A stretch of 64,000 bases of DNA from Rhizophagus prolifer (taxonomy: Eukaryota > Glomeromycota > Glomeromycetes > Glomerales > Glomeraceae): NCBI GenBank assembly GCA_019425655.1, contig NQWY01033937.1, forward strand, positions 26,471-90,470, given 5' to 3'. Both the position numbers and the translations under genes were made by a program. This document shows positions 16,730 through 25,738 of the stretch, in pieces; position 1 is the stretch's first letter, and the number at the start of each line of letters is the position of its first letter. The notes under the pieces were generated by a model. The model was not told the origin of the DNA and made no database searches. It saw only the letters and a program-made list of their open reading frames with translations.

Positions 16730-17968
16730 CTAGCATTTGCAGCCAATATTTTCGATCGGCAATTGATCTTGTAATAACAGTTCCAAGGTATGTTTTTTAA
16801 TCCCGTACATTTCTTTTAATGCTTGGATTTGAGCCATAATCTTCGCATCAGGTTGTGAAACATTCTTGCGTTTTGTTGCCAAAATCATTTTGTTTTTGCT
16901 GGTATGCTCAAGTGATACAAACTCAAAAACTTTAGTTTCATAACCATACGCTTTTAAAAGTAACGCACGTAATGTATCGGTCAACATCTCAGCTTGTTGC
17001 CCCGCATGAATACCAAACTGTAGCATCGGTTGTAGAACTTCAGGACTATGTAGTTGTGGACGCAACTCTTTGTGACAGCACGGTGCGCACATAATCATTG
17101 AAGCGTTCAAACGAATTCCGGTATGAATGGCAAAATCAGTCGCGATATCACACGCATGCAAAGCAATCATAACGTCCAGTTTTTCTGGCTGATAACTACG
17201 AACATCGCCTTCAAAAAAGTCCAAATGATTAAAATGCACTTTGTCTGCCACATTCTGGCAGAACTCCACCAAGTTACGGCGCAGCTCTACACCCGTAATT
17301 AAAGGAATCTTTTGTTGTTCCTGTAAATAATCATACAAAGCAAAAGTTAAATAACCTTTCCCTGAACCAAAATCGACGATGCGTAATTCTTTTTGCTCTG
17401 CATCAATTTGTTCATACGCGCTCGCAAAAATTTCGATAAATTTATTAATCTGCTTCCATTTTCGAGCCATACTTGGAATGATTTGAGCTTTTTCATCGGT
17501 AATACCAAGCTCTTTTAGAAATGCACTACTCTGCTGTACATAACGCTGTTTCTCACGATCATGCGCTTGTACCGTTGGAGACATATTCGTACTTTGTTTT
17601 TTCCCAATGTTAAGCATGGCTTTTTTCTTATTTTTTTTAAGCTGAATTTCTTGCAGAGTTGAAAATAAATTTGCTTGTTTACATTGCACAATCAACGTTG
17701 CGATCTGTTCTAAACCCTCTTCAAAGGTATAGTTTTTAGTCACATCTTGAGTACTATGGTGATATAAAGCTGAAAGCTGCTTTTGCCCATTTAACTCTAC
17801 AATACGAAAAGTGATTTTTTCTAGTTGTGCCAACTCTCCTTTATATTGACTCAAAATCAAACGCTCAAAACTCTGCTCATCAAGCATTTGTTTGATTTCA
17901 TGAAAGAATTGCTGTTCTTGCTCAAAGGAGAAAACCGACACAGATATACCTAAAGAATGGTGACTCAT
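16730..17968 (-). CDS. SAM-dependent methyltransferase (class I)
   Basis: The 412-residue protein has a less conserved N-terminal half with a Lys-rich stretch near 110-115 and a Rossmann methyltransferase core from about 170: IVDFGSGKGYLTFALYDYL (motif I), ITGVELRRNLVEFC (motif II) and VMIALHACDIATDFAI followed by APCCHKEL. The Cys pair in CAPCCHKEL recalls the METTL/pfam13679 branch thought to modify RNA or protein. The substrate is unknown. First gene of a two-gene unit with the GNAT acetyltransferase, divergent from the TrhA-like gene. Confidence 0.82.
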   Translation of the reverse strand: MSHHSLGISVSVFSFEQEQQFFHEIKQMLDEQSFERLILSQYKGELAQLEKITFRIVELNGQKQLSALYHHSTQDVTKNYTFEEGLEQIATLIVQCKQANLFSTLQEIQLKKNKKKAMLNIGKKQSTNMSPTVQAHDREKQRYVQQSSAFLKELGITDEKAQIIPSMARKWKQINKFIEIFASAYEQIDAEQKELRIVDFGSGKGYLTFALYDYLQEQQKIPLITGVELRRNLVEFCQNVADKVHFNHLDFFEGDVRSYQPEKLDVMIALHACDIATDFAIHTGIRLNASMIMCAPCCHKELRPQLHSPEVLQPMLQFGIHAGQQAEMLTDTLRALLLKAYGYETKVFEFVSLEHTSKNKMILATKRKNVSQPDAKIMAQIQALKEMYGIKKHTLELLLQDQLPIENIGCKC

Positions 17969-18068
17969 ATAAACTGAAAGTTTAAAGGGTATAGGATTAA
18001 AAATAAAATAACTTTACGACTGTTTTGTATTTCTATACATTTGTATTTTTAATCAAAAAAATAAACTT

Positions 18069-18710
18069 ATGAGTAAATCGGTGTTAGAAACTTACGACCC
18101 CAAAGAAGAACTTTTTAATGCCTATAGCCATGGTGCTGGCGTTATTATGGCCGTGGTTGCCGCTATCCTTTTAATTATAAAAGGATCTTATCTTCCAACT
18201 GCTCAGTGGGTAGGTTTGTGGATATACGCTTTTAGCCTAATTCTCGTTTTTACCAGTTCGACTCTTTATCACTTTGCGCAAACCCAAAACTTACGTTATT
18301 GGTATAAAAAACTCGATCACACTGCTATTTATTACTTAATTGCAGGAACATATACCCCGTTTTTAAGTATTGCGATACCTACATCCAAAGCACATATATT
18401 ACTTATCGCACTTTGGGCCATTGCTGCAATTGGTACACTTTTCAAGTTAGTTTTCATTCACCGTTTTCAGAAAATCTCATTACTTGCTTATGTTCTAATG
18501 GGATGGCTTGCAGTTTTTGTAATGGATGATATGCGTACTTATTTAAGTAAAGATGCTTTGATGTTCTTAATTACTGGGGGCTTAGCTTACACTGTTGGAG
18601 CATTGTTTTACGCATTAAAAAAGGTAAGATATACCCATGCAATCTGGCATATTTTTGTGCTTTTAGGTGCAGGAGCACACTTTCTTGCAATCTATTGGTA
18701 CGTTATTTAG
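18069..18710 (+). CDS. TrhA/YqfA-type membrane protein (hemolysin III / PAQR family)
   Basis: The 213-residue integral membrane protein has seven predicted helices and the family landmarks: EELFNAYSHGAG at the start, STLYHFAQ and KKLDHTAIYYLIAGTYTPF in the middle, and AIWHIFVLLGAGAHFLA near the end, where the His residues form the metal site typical of PAQR proteins. Bacterial members are linked to membrane-lipid homeostasis; the historic hemolysin name is not evidence of lytic activity. It is a single gene, divergent from the methyltransferase. Confidence 0.9.
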   Translation: MSKSVLETYDPKEELFNAYSHGAGVIMAVVAAILLIIKGSYLPTAQWVGLWIYAFSLILVFTSSTLYHFAQTQNLRYWYKKLDHTAIYYLIAGTYTPFLSIAIPTSKAHILLIALWAIAAIGTLFKLVFIHRFQKISLLAYVLMGWLAVFVMDDMRTYLSKDALMFLITGGLAYTVGALFYALKKVRYTHAIWHIFVLLGAGAHFLAIYWYVI

Positions 18711-18842
18711 TCCATTTTTCACTCATATTCAGTGATCCTGAAAGAGTCATGGATGATGTTCTTTCACGCTATTCTTTAAGAAATTATCTTTTAAAAAAGG
18801 ATAGCAAACTAAAAATAAATTTTAATTGATATAAGGACTTAT

Positions 18843-20153
18843 ATGGAGTCAACCTCTGCGACTGCTGCTCCTGTAGTAGCCACTAATTCAAAAGCACGAG
18901 TTTTATTTGCAAGCTTAGTCGGTACAACCATTGAGTTCTTCGACTTTTATATCTATGCAACTGCTGCCGTGATTATCTTTCCACACCTGTTTTTCCCTGC
19001 TAGCAGTGGCAGTGCCGCAGTCTTACAGTCTCTGGCAACCTTTGCGATTGCCTTTATTGCTCGTCCTATTGGTGCAGCCTTATTTGGCCACTTAGGGGAT
19101 CGTATTGGCCGTAAAGCAACACTAGTGGCAGCTTTGCTGACCATGGGTATATCAACCGTATGTATTGGCCTACTTCCAACTTATGCACAAATCGGTATTG
19201 TGGCTCCCTTACTACTAGCGGCTTGCCGTCTAGGACAAGGTTTAGGTCTAGGAGGTGAATGGAGTGGTGCTGTACTACTTGCAACTGAAAATGCACCAGA
19301 AGGTAAGCGTGCATGGTATGGCATGTTCCCACAGCTTGGCGCCCCTATTGGTTTTATTTTAGCAACGGGATCATTCTTACTTTTAAGTGCGGCTATTCCT
19401 GAACAGGCATTTATGCAATGGGGCTGGCGTATTCCATTTATTGCGAGTGCAATTTTGGTCATTGTTGGTTTATATATACGTTTAAAACTCCATGAAACTC
19501 CAGCTTTCCAGAAAGTTTTAGATAAACAAAAAGAAGTTAATATTCCATTTAAAGAAGTCGTTACCAAACATACGGGTAAGCTTATTCTCGGCACGATTGC
19601 AGCGATCTGTACTTTCGTTGTGTTTTATCTCACTACAGTGTTCGCGCTTAACTGGGGAACGACGAAACTGGGGTATGCACGTGGTGAGTTTTTAGAACTT
19701 CAACTTTTTGCGACACTTTGTTTTGCAGCATTCATTCCTTTATCTGCTATTTTTGCAGAAAAATTTGGACGTAAAGCCACTTCAGTTGGCGTATGTATCG
19801 CTGCTGCGATCTTCGGATTATTCTTCTCTAGCATGTTAGAGTCTGGAAATACTCTTATCGTTTTTCTTTTCTTGTGTACTGGGTTATCAATTATGGGTTT
19901 AACCTATGGCCCAATTGGTACAGTTCTTTCTGAGATTTTCCCAATTTCAGTTCGTTATACAGGTTCAGCATTAACCTTTAACTTAGCTGGTATTTTTGGC
20001 GCATCGTTTGCTCCACTGATTGCCACAAAACTTGCTGAAACTTACGGTTTATATGCTGTAGGTTATTATCTGACAGCAGCATCACTTTTATCATTGGTCG
20101 CGTTCTTATTAATACGTGAAACAAAAAATGACGATGTAAATAATCAGATTTAA
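18843..20153 (+). CDS. MFS transporter, metabolite:H+ symporter family
   Basis: The 436-residue carrier has twelve predicted helices, the opening VGTTIEFFDFYIYATAA of the ProP/ShiA/KgtP (MHS) family, the loop 2-3 motif GHLGDRIGRKATL and RLGQGLGLGGEWSGAV in helix 4. A matching FAEKFGRKAT loop opens the second half. Family substrates include proline/betaine, shikimate, 2-oxoglutarate and aromatic acids; which applies is not visible. AAGGAC precedes the ATG. Monocistronic with a strong terminator. Confidence 0.9.
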   Translation: MESTSATAAPVVATNSKARVLFASLVGTTIEFFDFYIYATAAVIIFPHLFFPASSGSAAVLQSLATFAIAFIARPIGAALFGHLGDRIGRKATLVAALLTMGISTVCIGLLPTYAQIGIVAPLLLAACRLGQGLGLGGEWSGAVLLATENAPEGKRAWYGMFPQLGAPIGFILATGSFLLLSAAIPEQAFMQWGWRIPFIASAILVIVGLYIRLKLHETPAFQKVLDKQKEVNIPFKEVVTKHTGKLILGTIAAICTFVVFYLTTVFALNWGTTKLGYARGEFLELQLFATLCFAAFIPLSAIFAEKFGRKATSVGVCIAAAIFGLFFSSMLESGNTLIVFLFLCTGLSIMGLTYGPIGTVLSEIFPISVRYTGSALTFNLAGIFGASFAPLIATKLAETYGLYAVGYYLTAASLLSLVAFLLIRETKNDDVNNQI

Positions 20154-20175
20154 ATATTTTCAAACACCCTAATAT

Positions 20176-20208
20176 AAAAAAGCCGGTTCAAAATTGACCG
20201 GCTTTTTT
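20176..20208. terminator. Bidirectional terminator
   Basis: AAAAAAGCCGGT (20176-20187) pairs with ACCGGCTTTTTT (20197-20208). On plus it ends the MFS gene; on minus it follows the gene remnant at 20220-20300, suggesting a complete minus-strand gene once stood there. Confidence 0.9.
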
Positions 20209-20219
20209 ATATATGAAAA

Positions 20220-20300
20220 TTAATTCATTGATGCAGGGTTTGCTGGCGCAACACCGTTTGTCGCCGCTGGAGCAGTTACATTATTTGCGTCATATTCATT
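20220..20300 (-). pseudogene. C-terminal remnant of a lost gene
   Basis: On the minus strand, 26 sense codons without a start run to TAA at 20220, preceded by an in-frame TGA at 20301-20303. The residues are Ala/Pro/Asn rich (NVTAPAATNGVAPANPASMN), the kind of low-complexity tail found on exported proteins, and the stop is followed directly by a good terminator. That combination suggests the last codons of a gene whose body was deleted. It may also be chance. Confidence 0.4.
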
Positions 20301-20338
20301 TCAACACATAACAAATTTTAAGCAACTGAGGAAAGATC

Positions 20339-20989
20339 ATGACATTACGATTAGGAGACACTGCCCCTGATTTTCAACAAGAATCAAGCGAAGGCACAAT
20401 TCATTTTTATGATTTTTTAGGCGATAGTTGGGGCATTTTATTTTCACATCCCGCTGACTATACGCCTGTATGTACAACAGAGTTAGGTTATACAGCAAAA
20501 TTAAAAGACGAATTTGAAAAACGTAATGTTAAAGCGATTGCCCTATCTGTAGATGATGTTGAATCGCATAAAGGCTGGATTAACGACATTAACGAAACTC
20601 AAAATACTACGGTTAATTTTCCAATTATTGCTGACAAAGACCGTAAAGTGTCTGAACTTTACGATTTCATTCATCCAAATGCGAGTGAAACACTTACAGT
20701 TCGTTCTTTAGTCATTATTGATCCAAACAAGAAAGTGCGTTTAATTATTACCTACCCTGCTTCAACTGGTCGTAACTTCAATGAAGTCTTACGCGTTGTT
20801 GACTCATTACAATTAACAGATAAGCATAAAGTGGCTACGCCTGCGAACTGGAAACAAGGTGAGGATGTTGTGATTGTTCCTTCTTTAAAAGATGAAGAAG
20901 AAATTAAACAGCGCTTCCCTAAAGGCTATACCGCAGTAAAACCTTATTTGCGCCTCACACCACAGCCTGAAAGCAATAAAACCGACTAA
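20339..20989 (+). CDS. 1-Cys peroxiredoxin (Prx6 family)
   Basis: The 216-residue protein reduces hydrogen and alkyl peroxides. It begins RLGDTAPDF, has the peroxidatic Cys45 in HPADYTPVCTTELG, the conserved Arg in LTVRSLVIIDP, and the long Prx6 C-terminal domain (VATPANWKQGEDVVI...). AGGAAAGATC precedes the ATG. Reductant and regulation are not visible. The gene stands between two minus-strand remnants (20220-20300 and the shortened lipoprotein at 20995), so this spot has been rearranged. Confidence 0.94.
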   Translation: MTLRLGDTAPDFQQESSEGTIHFYDFLGDSWGILFSHPADYTPVCTTELGYTAKLKDEFEKRNVKAIALSVDDVESHKGWINDINETQNTTVNFPIIADKDRKVSELYDFIHPNASETLTVRSLVIIDPNKKVRLIITYPASTGRNFNEVLRVVDSLQLTDKHKVATPANWKQGEDVVIVPSLKDEEEIKQRFPKGYTAVKPYLRLTPQPESNKTD

Positions 20990-20994
20990 AGGTT

Positions 20995-21378
20995 TTATTG
21001 CTTGCAAGACAAACGCAGTGCGTAGGCAAACATTCGAAATTTTCCTAATAGAATGACAAATATGCGGTGATTTCCAGACACAGTTTTGACTGCTGAGTTC
21101 AATGAAAGAGTCGGCCATTGGTTAAAGAATTTTGCCTTATGCCCGTTGATCTGAGTAATTTGCCAGTCAATGTCTTGAACACCTTCTGGGCTCACTTTCT
21201 TCTTGACTACTTGGGTTTGTACATGGTGTGTGGGCTTTACATGGCCTTTTTGAATATTTTGTTGCGGCGTGCTTTGACATGCTGCCAATACAAGGCTGAT
21301 TGTGATGAAAAGACATTTCAATGGCAATTTCTTTGCAATATCAATGCTATTCATTTTTCTCAATCGCTGTATTTTCAT
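20995..21378 (-). pseudogene. Lipoprotein with truncated META-like domain
   Basis: From the ATG at 21378 (AGGAGA upstream) the product has 127 residues: signal peptide with lipobox LAAC, a linker, then WQITQINGHKAKFFNQWPTLSLN...VSGN, which looks like the opening half of a META/HslJ domain. After SGN the expected GCN and following strands are missing and an unrelated hydrophobic/basic tail (ILLGKFRMFAYALRLSCKQ) runs to a stop six bases from the peroxiredoxin stop. I read this as a gene cut by a rearrangement; the family assignment is moderate. Confidence 0.5.
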
Positions 21379-21440
21379 TACACAACTTCTCCTATCTGAA
21401 ATGTTGCCAAGCATGGTTTAATTCTGTTACGGTTCTTTCA

Positions 21441-21476
21441 GTACATCTGTACAATAATATTAGTGATTCTCACTAA
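21441..21476. promoter_or_regulatory. Two palindromes upstream of the desaturase gene (candidate operators)
   Basis: GTACA-TC-TGTAC (21441-21452) and TTAGTGA-TTC-TCACTAA (21460-21476) are both perfect. They lie 111-146 bases before the desaturase start in a region with no gene. Bacterial delta-9 desaturases are commonly controlled by TetR-type regulators (DesT in Pseudomonas) that bind palindromes near the promoter. Assignment to a regulator is inference. Confidence 0.4.
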
Positions 21477-21586
21477 GCACATGCTAATATAATGTTCAAA
21501 ATAGCAATAAATCTTGATGATTGGTTTTGCTATGTCGTTTTGTCTTTTTACCTTGTTTAACAAGGTTTCTAGGAGCGCTGCCGGAT

Positions 21587-22759
21587 ATGACTTCCGCCCC
21601 ACTCAAGGCCCCAATTAACTGGACCGCTAGCATTACCTTAATTGGTTTACCAATTCTTGCTGCAATCATAATCCCGATTTATGCGTATTATTATGATTTT
21701 AGTGTAAGCGCATGGGTAAGCTTATTTTTTCTTTTAGCTTTAAGTAGCATGGGGATTACTGCTGGTTACCACCGTCTTTGGGCACACCGTGCTTATGAAG
21801 CGTCATTACCACTTAAAATTCTTTTAATGATTGCAGGCACATTTGCTGTACAAAACAGTATTCTGTTTTGGGCATCTGGTCACCGTACTCACCATCGTCA
21901 TGTTGACCATGTGGATGAAGATCCATACTCAATTGAACGTGGTTTTTGGTATGCCCATATGGGTTGGATGATCCGCGATCATTCTCCATCTAAACCTGAC
22001 TTTAAAAATGCGCCTGATTTGCTCAATGACAAACTGGTGATGTTCCAACATAAATACTACGGTCTAATGGTTGTAGCAGTTCATGTCGGTATTTTAGGTT
22101 TAGTTGGCTGGGCAACTGGCGACTTATGGGGAGTTGTACTTCTCGGTGGTTTATTGCGTTTAATTATTAGCCATCAAGTAACATTCTTCATTAATTCACT
22201 TTGCCATATGTTTGGTAAACGCCCTTATACCGATGAAAACTCAGCACGCGATAACTTCTGGTTAGCGATTGCAACATGGGGCGAGGGTTATCATAACTAT
22301 CACCATATTTTCCAATACGATTATCGTAATGGTGTGAAATGGTGGCAATATGACCCAACTAAATGGTTAATCTGGACATGTTCTAAAGTTGGTTTAGCAA
22401 AGAACTTACGTCGTATTCCAAGCTTTAATATTAAAAAAGCAGAATTGGCAATGAAGTTTAAATATGCTGAACAAGATCTTGCTATTTATGGCCATGATGT
22501 AAATGCTGACATGAGCCAAATGAAGCAACGCATTGCTCAAGAATATGAAGCATTTACCCATACTTTAAATGACTGGGCGAAACTCAAAGAACAAGAGTTA
22601 CAAGCGAAGAAAGCAGCTATGGCTGAAAAGATTCATAAAATGGATCATAAGTTAAAGGTTGATTTCCAATTGCTTGAACATCGTTTGAGTCATCACCGTG
22701 AGTGTTTAGAAACTTTAATGCGCAACATTAAAAAGAACACAAACGTCGTACCAGACTAA
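21587..22759 (+). CDS. Acyl-CoA / fatty-acid delta-9 desaturase
   Basis: This 390-residue membrane di-iron desaturase has the three His boxes: HRLWAH (62-67), HRTHHRH (99-105) and EGYHNYHH in the C-terminal half, with hydrophobic hairpins between. It introduces a cis double bond into acyl chains at the inner membrane, adjusting fluidity. The ATG at 21587 follows AGGAG; the upstream in-frame extension is Phe/Leu/Cys rich and has no support. The C-terminal 90 residues are charged and helical, probably coiled coil, extending beyond the usual catalytic domain. Confidence 0.92.
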   Translation: MTSAPLKAPINWTASITLIGLPILAAIIIPIYAYYYDFSVSAWVSLFFLLALSSMGITAGYHRLWAHRAYEASLPLKILLMIAGTFAVQNSILFWASGHRTHHRHVDHVDEDPYSIERGFWYAHMGWMIRDHSPSKPDFKNAPDLLNDKLVMFQHKYYGLMVVAVHVGILGLVGWATGDLWGVVLLGGLLRLIISHQVTFFINSLCHMFGKRPYTDENSARDNFWLAIATWGEGYHNYHHIFQYDYRNGVKWWQYDPTKWLIWTCSKVGLAKNLRRIPSFNIKKAELAMKFKYAEQDLAIYGHDVNADMSQMKQRIAQEYEAFTHTLNDWAKLKEQELQAKKAAMAEKIHKMDHKLKVDFQLLEHRLSHHRECLETLMRNIKKNTNVVPD

Positions 22760-22774
22760 TACGACTCTAGTTCG

Positions 22775-22818
22775 AAATAGCGCCTGTAAAAGCCATGCTT
22801 TACAGGCGCTATTTTTTT
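22775..22818 (+). terminator. Terminator after the desaturase gene
   Basis: AAATAGCGCCTGTAAA and TTTACAGGCGCTATTT form a perfect 16-base-pair stem followed by T residues. Confidence 0.92.
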
Positions 22819-22873
22819 GGCTGGTTTTTAACTATGGTATAGTGAAGTTCGCCTCAAATATTTAGTCCAGTCT

Positions 22874-24316
22874 ATGCACTTTAATCCGCTTTATTCATCA
22901 CTCAATCCTAAGCTTTTTCATATACAGCAGCCCACTCCTCTTCGTGGAGCGAAAGCTGGACACTTCAATTTAGCTTTAGCCGAAGAACTACAATGGACGG
23001 ATGAAGAAAAAGAGGCATGGGTAGAAATTTGCAGTGGTCAGCGGACTTTCTCAGAGTTTCCACCTTTAGCAATGGTTTATGCAGGCCATCAATTTGGGCA
23101 ATGGGCAGGTCAGCTAGGCGACGGACGTGGTTTACTCATTGGACAAATTCTGAATAAAAATGGCCAAACCATCGATTTACATTTAAAGGGTGCAGGGCCT
23201 ACCCCCTATTCACGCATGGGAGATGGTCGAGCAGTTTTACGCTCTGTTATTCGTGAATATTTAGCAGGTCATGCCTTAAATGCGCTAGGGGTCGCTTCAA
23301 GTCAAGCAGTAGGTTTTACAAGCTCTGCTCAAGGTGTACAGCGTGAAAAACTAGAACCGGGCGCAATGCTGCTCAGAACATCTGAATGTCATATTCGTTT
23401 AGGGCACTTTGAATGGATCAATCAATATGCACCAGAGTTATTAGCTGAGTTCACTCAAAAATGTATTGAATGGCACTATCCAGAATGCCAACAAGAGGAA
23501 CAACCTATTTTAGCTTTTGCTAAAGCTGTGATTAGAAATACAGCCATCATGATTGCCAAATGGCAATTGGTCGGTTTTGCTCACGGCGTAATGAATACCG
23601 ATAACTTAAATATTACAGGTTCTACACTCGATTTTGGTCCATATGGTTTTATGGAACGTTTCCGCCCGAACTGGATTAACAACCATTCCGACTACCAAGG
23701 GCGCTACACCTATCAAAACCAGCCAAGTATTGCACACTGGAATTTATGGACTTGGTTAAATAATCTAGTTCCACTTGCTGAACCTGAACAAAAAGAGCAA
23801 TTCAAAGAAGAGTTAGCTACTTGCTTAGAAGGGTTTGAGCCTACCTTTATTGAGCACTACACCACAGGATTGTGTCAAAAAATGGGCCTTCCTCATTTCC
23901 ATAAAGATAGCCTTGATTGTAGTTTTGCTTTTTTAAGAATCTTACAAACCGAGCAGCTAGATTACACTCAAAGTTTTATTCGACTGCAAAATAAAGAGTA
24001 TAAGGCTCTACGTGATGACTGCCTCGATATTCGACAGTTCGACGAGTTCCTTAGCCAATATGAAAATATTCGTGAACATCAAGATACAGATGAACTTGAT
24101 GCAAACATGCAACAAGCAAATCCAGTTTATATTTTACGTAATCATATGGCACAGCGAGCGATTGAAGCAGCGGAGCGAGATGATTTTAGTGAGGTAGACC
24201 GTTTGTTTAAGCTACTCAATCATCCTTATACAAGACAGCCAGATTTGGAAAAACCAGAAGATTTAGGCCCTTTACCAAGTGATGTGCCTGATGTAGCGGT
24301 GAGCTGTTCGTCTTAA
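22874..24316 (+). CDS. selO: Protein adenylyltransferase SelO (YdiU family)
   Basis: SelO is a pseudokinase-fold enzyme that transfers AMP from ATP to protein Ser, Thr or Tyr residues and is linked to oxidative-stress responses. The 480-residue product has MVYAGHQFGQWAGQLGDGRG near 75, DLHLKGAGPTPYSRMGDGRAVLRS, GVMNTDNLNITGSTLDFGPYGF (metal-binding Asn and Asp) and the C-terminal PVYILRNHMAQRAIEAAERDDF. Bacterial forms end in CSS or a similar motif; here the last residues are SCSS, as expected. A weak terminator follows. Confidence 0.94.
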   Translation: MHFNPLYSSLNPKLFHIQQPTPLRGAKAGHFNLALAEELQWTDEEKEAWVEICSGQRTFSEFPPLAMVYAGHQFGQWAGQLGDGRGLLIGQILNKNGQTIDLHLKGAGPTPYSRMGDGRAVLRSVIREYLAGHALNALGVASSQAVGFTSSAQGVQREKLEPGAMLLRTSECHIRLGHFEWINQYAPELLAEFTQKCIEWHYPECQQEEQPILAFAKAVIRNTAIMIAKWQLVGFAHGVMNTDNLNITGSTLDFGPYGFMERFRPNWINNHSDYQGRYTYQNQPSIAHWNLWTWLNNLVPLAEPEQKEQFKEELATCLEGFEPTFIEHYTTGLCQKMGLPHFHKDSLDCSFAFLRILQTEQLDYTQSFIRLQNKEYKALRDDCLDIRQFDEFLSQYENIREHQDTDELDANMQQANPVYILRNHMAQRAIEAAERDDFSEVDRLFKLLNHPYTRQPDLEKPEDLGPLPSDVPDVAVSCSS

Positions 24317-24330
24317 TATTAAAAAACTAA

Positions 24331-24357
24331 AACTCTCTTAAGTCGCTTAAGAGGGTT
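24331..24357 (+). terminator. Probable weak terminator after selO
   Basis: AACTCTCTTAAG and CTTAAGAGGGTT form a 12-pair stem with one G-T pair and a TCG loop; the following T run is interrupted. Confidence 0.5.
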
Positions 24358-24380
24358 TCTTAAACATTAAAGAATAATAT

Positions 24381-24962
24381 ATGAAAATTAGACCTATCAT
24401 TATTTGTACACTTCTATTCATTCCACTTGGAATTGCTTTTTATAAGTATGAAAAATATTTACCTACTTTTGTCTCTTCTCATAAAAAACTCACAAGTAAT
24501 GAGATATCTCACCTTATAAAGACAAAACCTATAACCTCAATTGAAGTGTTTAAAAATCAACGCATACTTCTACTTAAAAGTGATCAGGAAGTAATTCGTC
24601 GTTATCCTATTCGTTTAGGCTTTAATCCTGAAGGACATAAAAACTTTGAAAATGACGGTAAAACGCCTGAGGGGAGCTATTCTATAGATTGGCGCAATCC
24701 ACAAAGTGCTTTTTATAAATCATTGCATATTTCCTATCCCGATGCGAAAGATATTGCTTATGCCAAACAGCATAACCAGCCAACAGGCGGAAATATCATG
24801 ATCCATGGCTCAGTTCCAAAATCCTTACTCTCGATACCTTTTAGTTCAACCTATATGCCACACAAAGATTGGACTTTAGGATGTATCGCAGTTAGAAATG
24901 TAGATATAGATGAAATTTGGCAATTAGTCCCTAATCATAGCAAGATTATAATTTATCCATAA
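24381..24962 (+). CDS. L,D-transpeptidase (YkuD domain, YafK-like)
   Basis: The 193-residue protein has an N-terminal signal anchor (about 4-22) and a YkuD catalytic domain: IEVFKNQRILLLKSD strand, IRLGFNPEGHKNFENDGKTPEGSY, IMIHGS (catalytic His) and DWTLGCIAVRNVDIDEIW with the nucleophilic Cys. It should form or cleave L,D bonds in peptidoglycan, or attach or release a protein, in the periplasm. The TLGC form, rather than SHGC, is that of the YafK-type branch. Single gene; the minus-strand baeR ends 70 bases after it. Confidence 0.87.
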   Translation: MKIRPIIICTLLFIPLGIAFYKYEKYLPTFVSSHKKLTSNEISHLIKTKPITSIEVFKNQRILLLKSDQEVIRRYPIRLGFNPEGHKNFENDGKTPEGSYSIDWRNPQSAFYKSLHISYPDAKDIAYAKQHNQPTGGNIMIHGSVPKSLLSIPFSSTYMPHKDWTLGCIAVRNVDIDEIWQLVPNHSKIIIYP

Positions 24963-25032
24963 TCTTTGAAAACTATCCACATTTTCTGTGGATAACATTG
25001 TGGTTATCCACAGAATAACTTTTTTGAACAGT

Positions 25033-25719
25033 TTACTCTTCTGGATACTCGAAGCGGTAACCAACGCCATAAACAGCTTGAATCCATTCATGACGGTTAC
25101 CAGTTTCAGCTGCTTCACTAATTTTTCGGCGCAAGTTTTTGATATGGCTGTCAATAACTCGGTCAGCAACATCAAAGCTGTCTGGATTAATATGGTCTAA
25201 TAATTGCGCACGTGAATAAACTTGTCCGACATGTTCTAAAAATAGCTCAAGTAGGCGAAATTCTGTCGGCGTTAAACTTAACGACTTTTGTTGATACCAA
25301 ATTCTTTGCTGAGCTTTATCAATACGGAAGGAGTCATTTTGCTCTGGCTCGGCCTTACGCTCTAAACGACGTAAAACGGCCTGTACACGTGCAACTAACT
25401 CTTTTGGACTAAATGGCTTACAAACGTAATCATCAGCACCCATATTGAGACCTAAAACTCGATCAATTTCTTCAGTACGTGCAGTCACCATAATAATCGG
25501 TAAATCTGACTGTTCACGTACTTTACGGCAAATCGTTAAACCATCCATTCTTGGAACCATTAAGTCCAGAATCATTAAATTAGGTTTCCGTTGCTGAAAG
25601 CTCGTATAAGCATCTTGACCATCATGAAACATACTTACTTCAAAACCAGCAGCTTCAAGATAATCACGTACCAGATGCGCTAACTCAACTTCATCCTCAA
25701 CCAACATTACATGCTTCAT
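25033..25719 (-). CDS. baeR: Response regulator BaeR (OmpR family)
   Basis: The 228-residue regulator has a receiver domain with acidic pocket EDE (8-10), phospho-acceptor Asp52 in MILDLMVPRMDG and Lys101 in CKPFSP, and a winged-helix DNA-binding domain (about 130-225; SLTPTEFRLLELFLEHVG, VADRVIDSHIKNLRRKI, VYGVGYRFE). It is paired with the kinase encoded 19 bases upstream. In Acinetobacter BaeSR controls efflux pumps such as AdeABC and responds to envelope stress (established knowledge). A divergent small lipoprotein gene lies beyond baeS. Confidence 0.93.
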   Translation of the reverse strand: MKHVMLVEDEVELAHLVRDYLEAAGFEVSMFHDGQDAYTSFQQRKPNLMILDLMVPRMDGLTICRKVREQSDLPIIMVTARTEEIDRVLGLNMGADDYVCKPFSPKELVARVQAVLRRLERKAEPEQNDSFRIDKAQQRIWYQQKSLSLTPTEFRLLELFLEHVGQVYSRAQLLDHINPDSFDVADRVIDSHIKNLRRKISEAAETGNRHEWIQAVYGVGYRFEYPEE

Positions 25720-25738
25720 GGGCCATTTTTCCTTTTAT

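Noticed and set aside
18069-18710. Hemolysin III label taken as a toxin gene
   Set aside because: The sequence is a seven-helix PAQR/TrhA-type membrane protein; the old name does not show lytic activity.
24381-24962. Missing Ser/His before the catalytic Cys of the L,D-transpeptidase as a defect
   Set aside because: DWTLGCIAV is the usual form in the YafK-type branch, so the enzyme is probably active.
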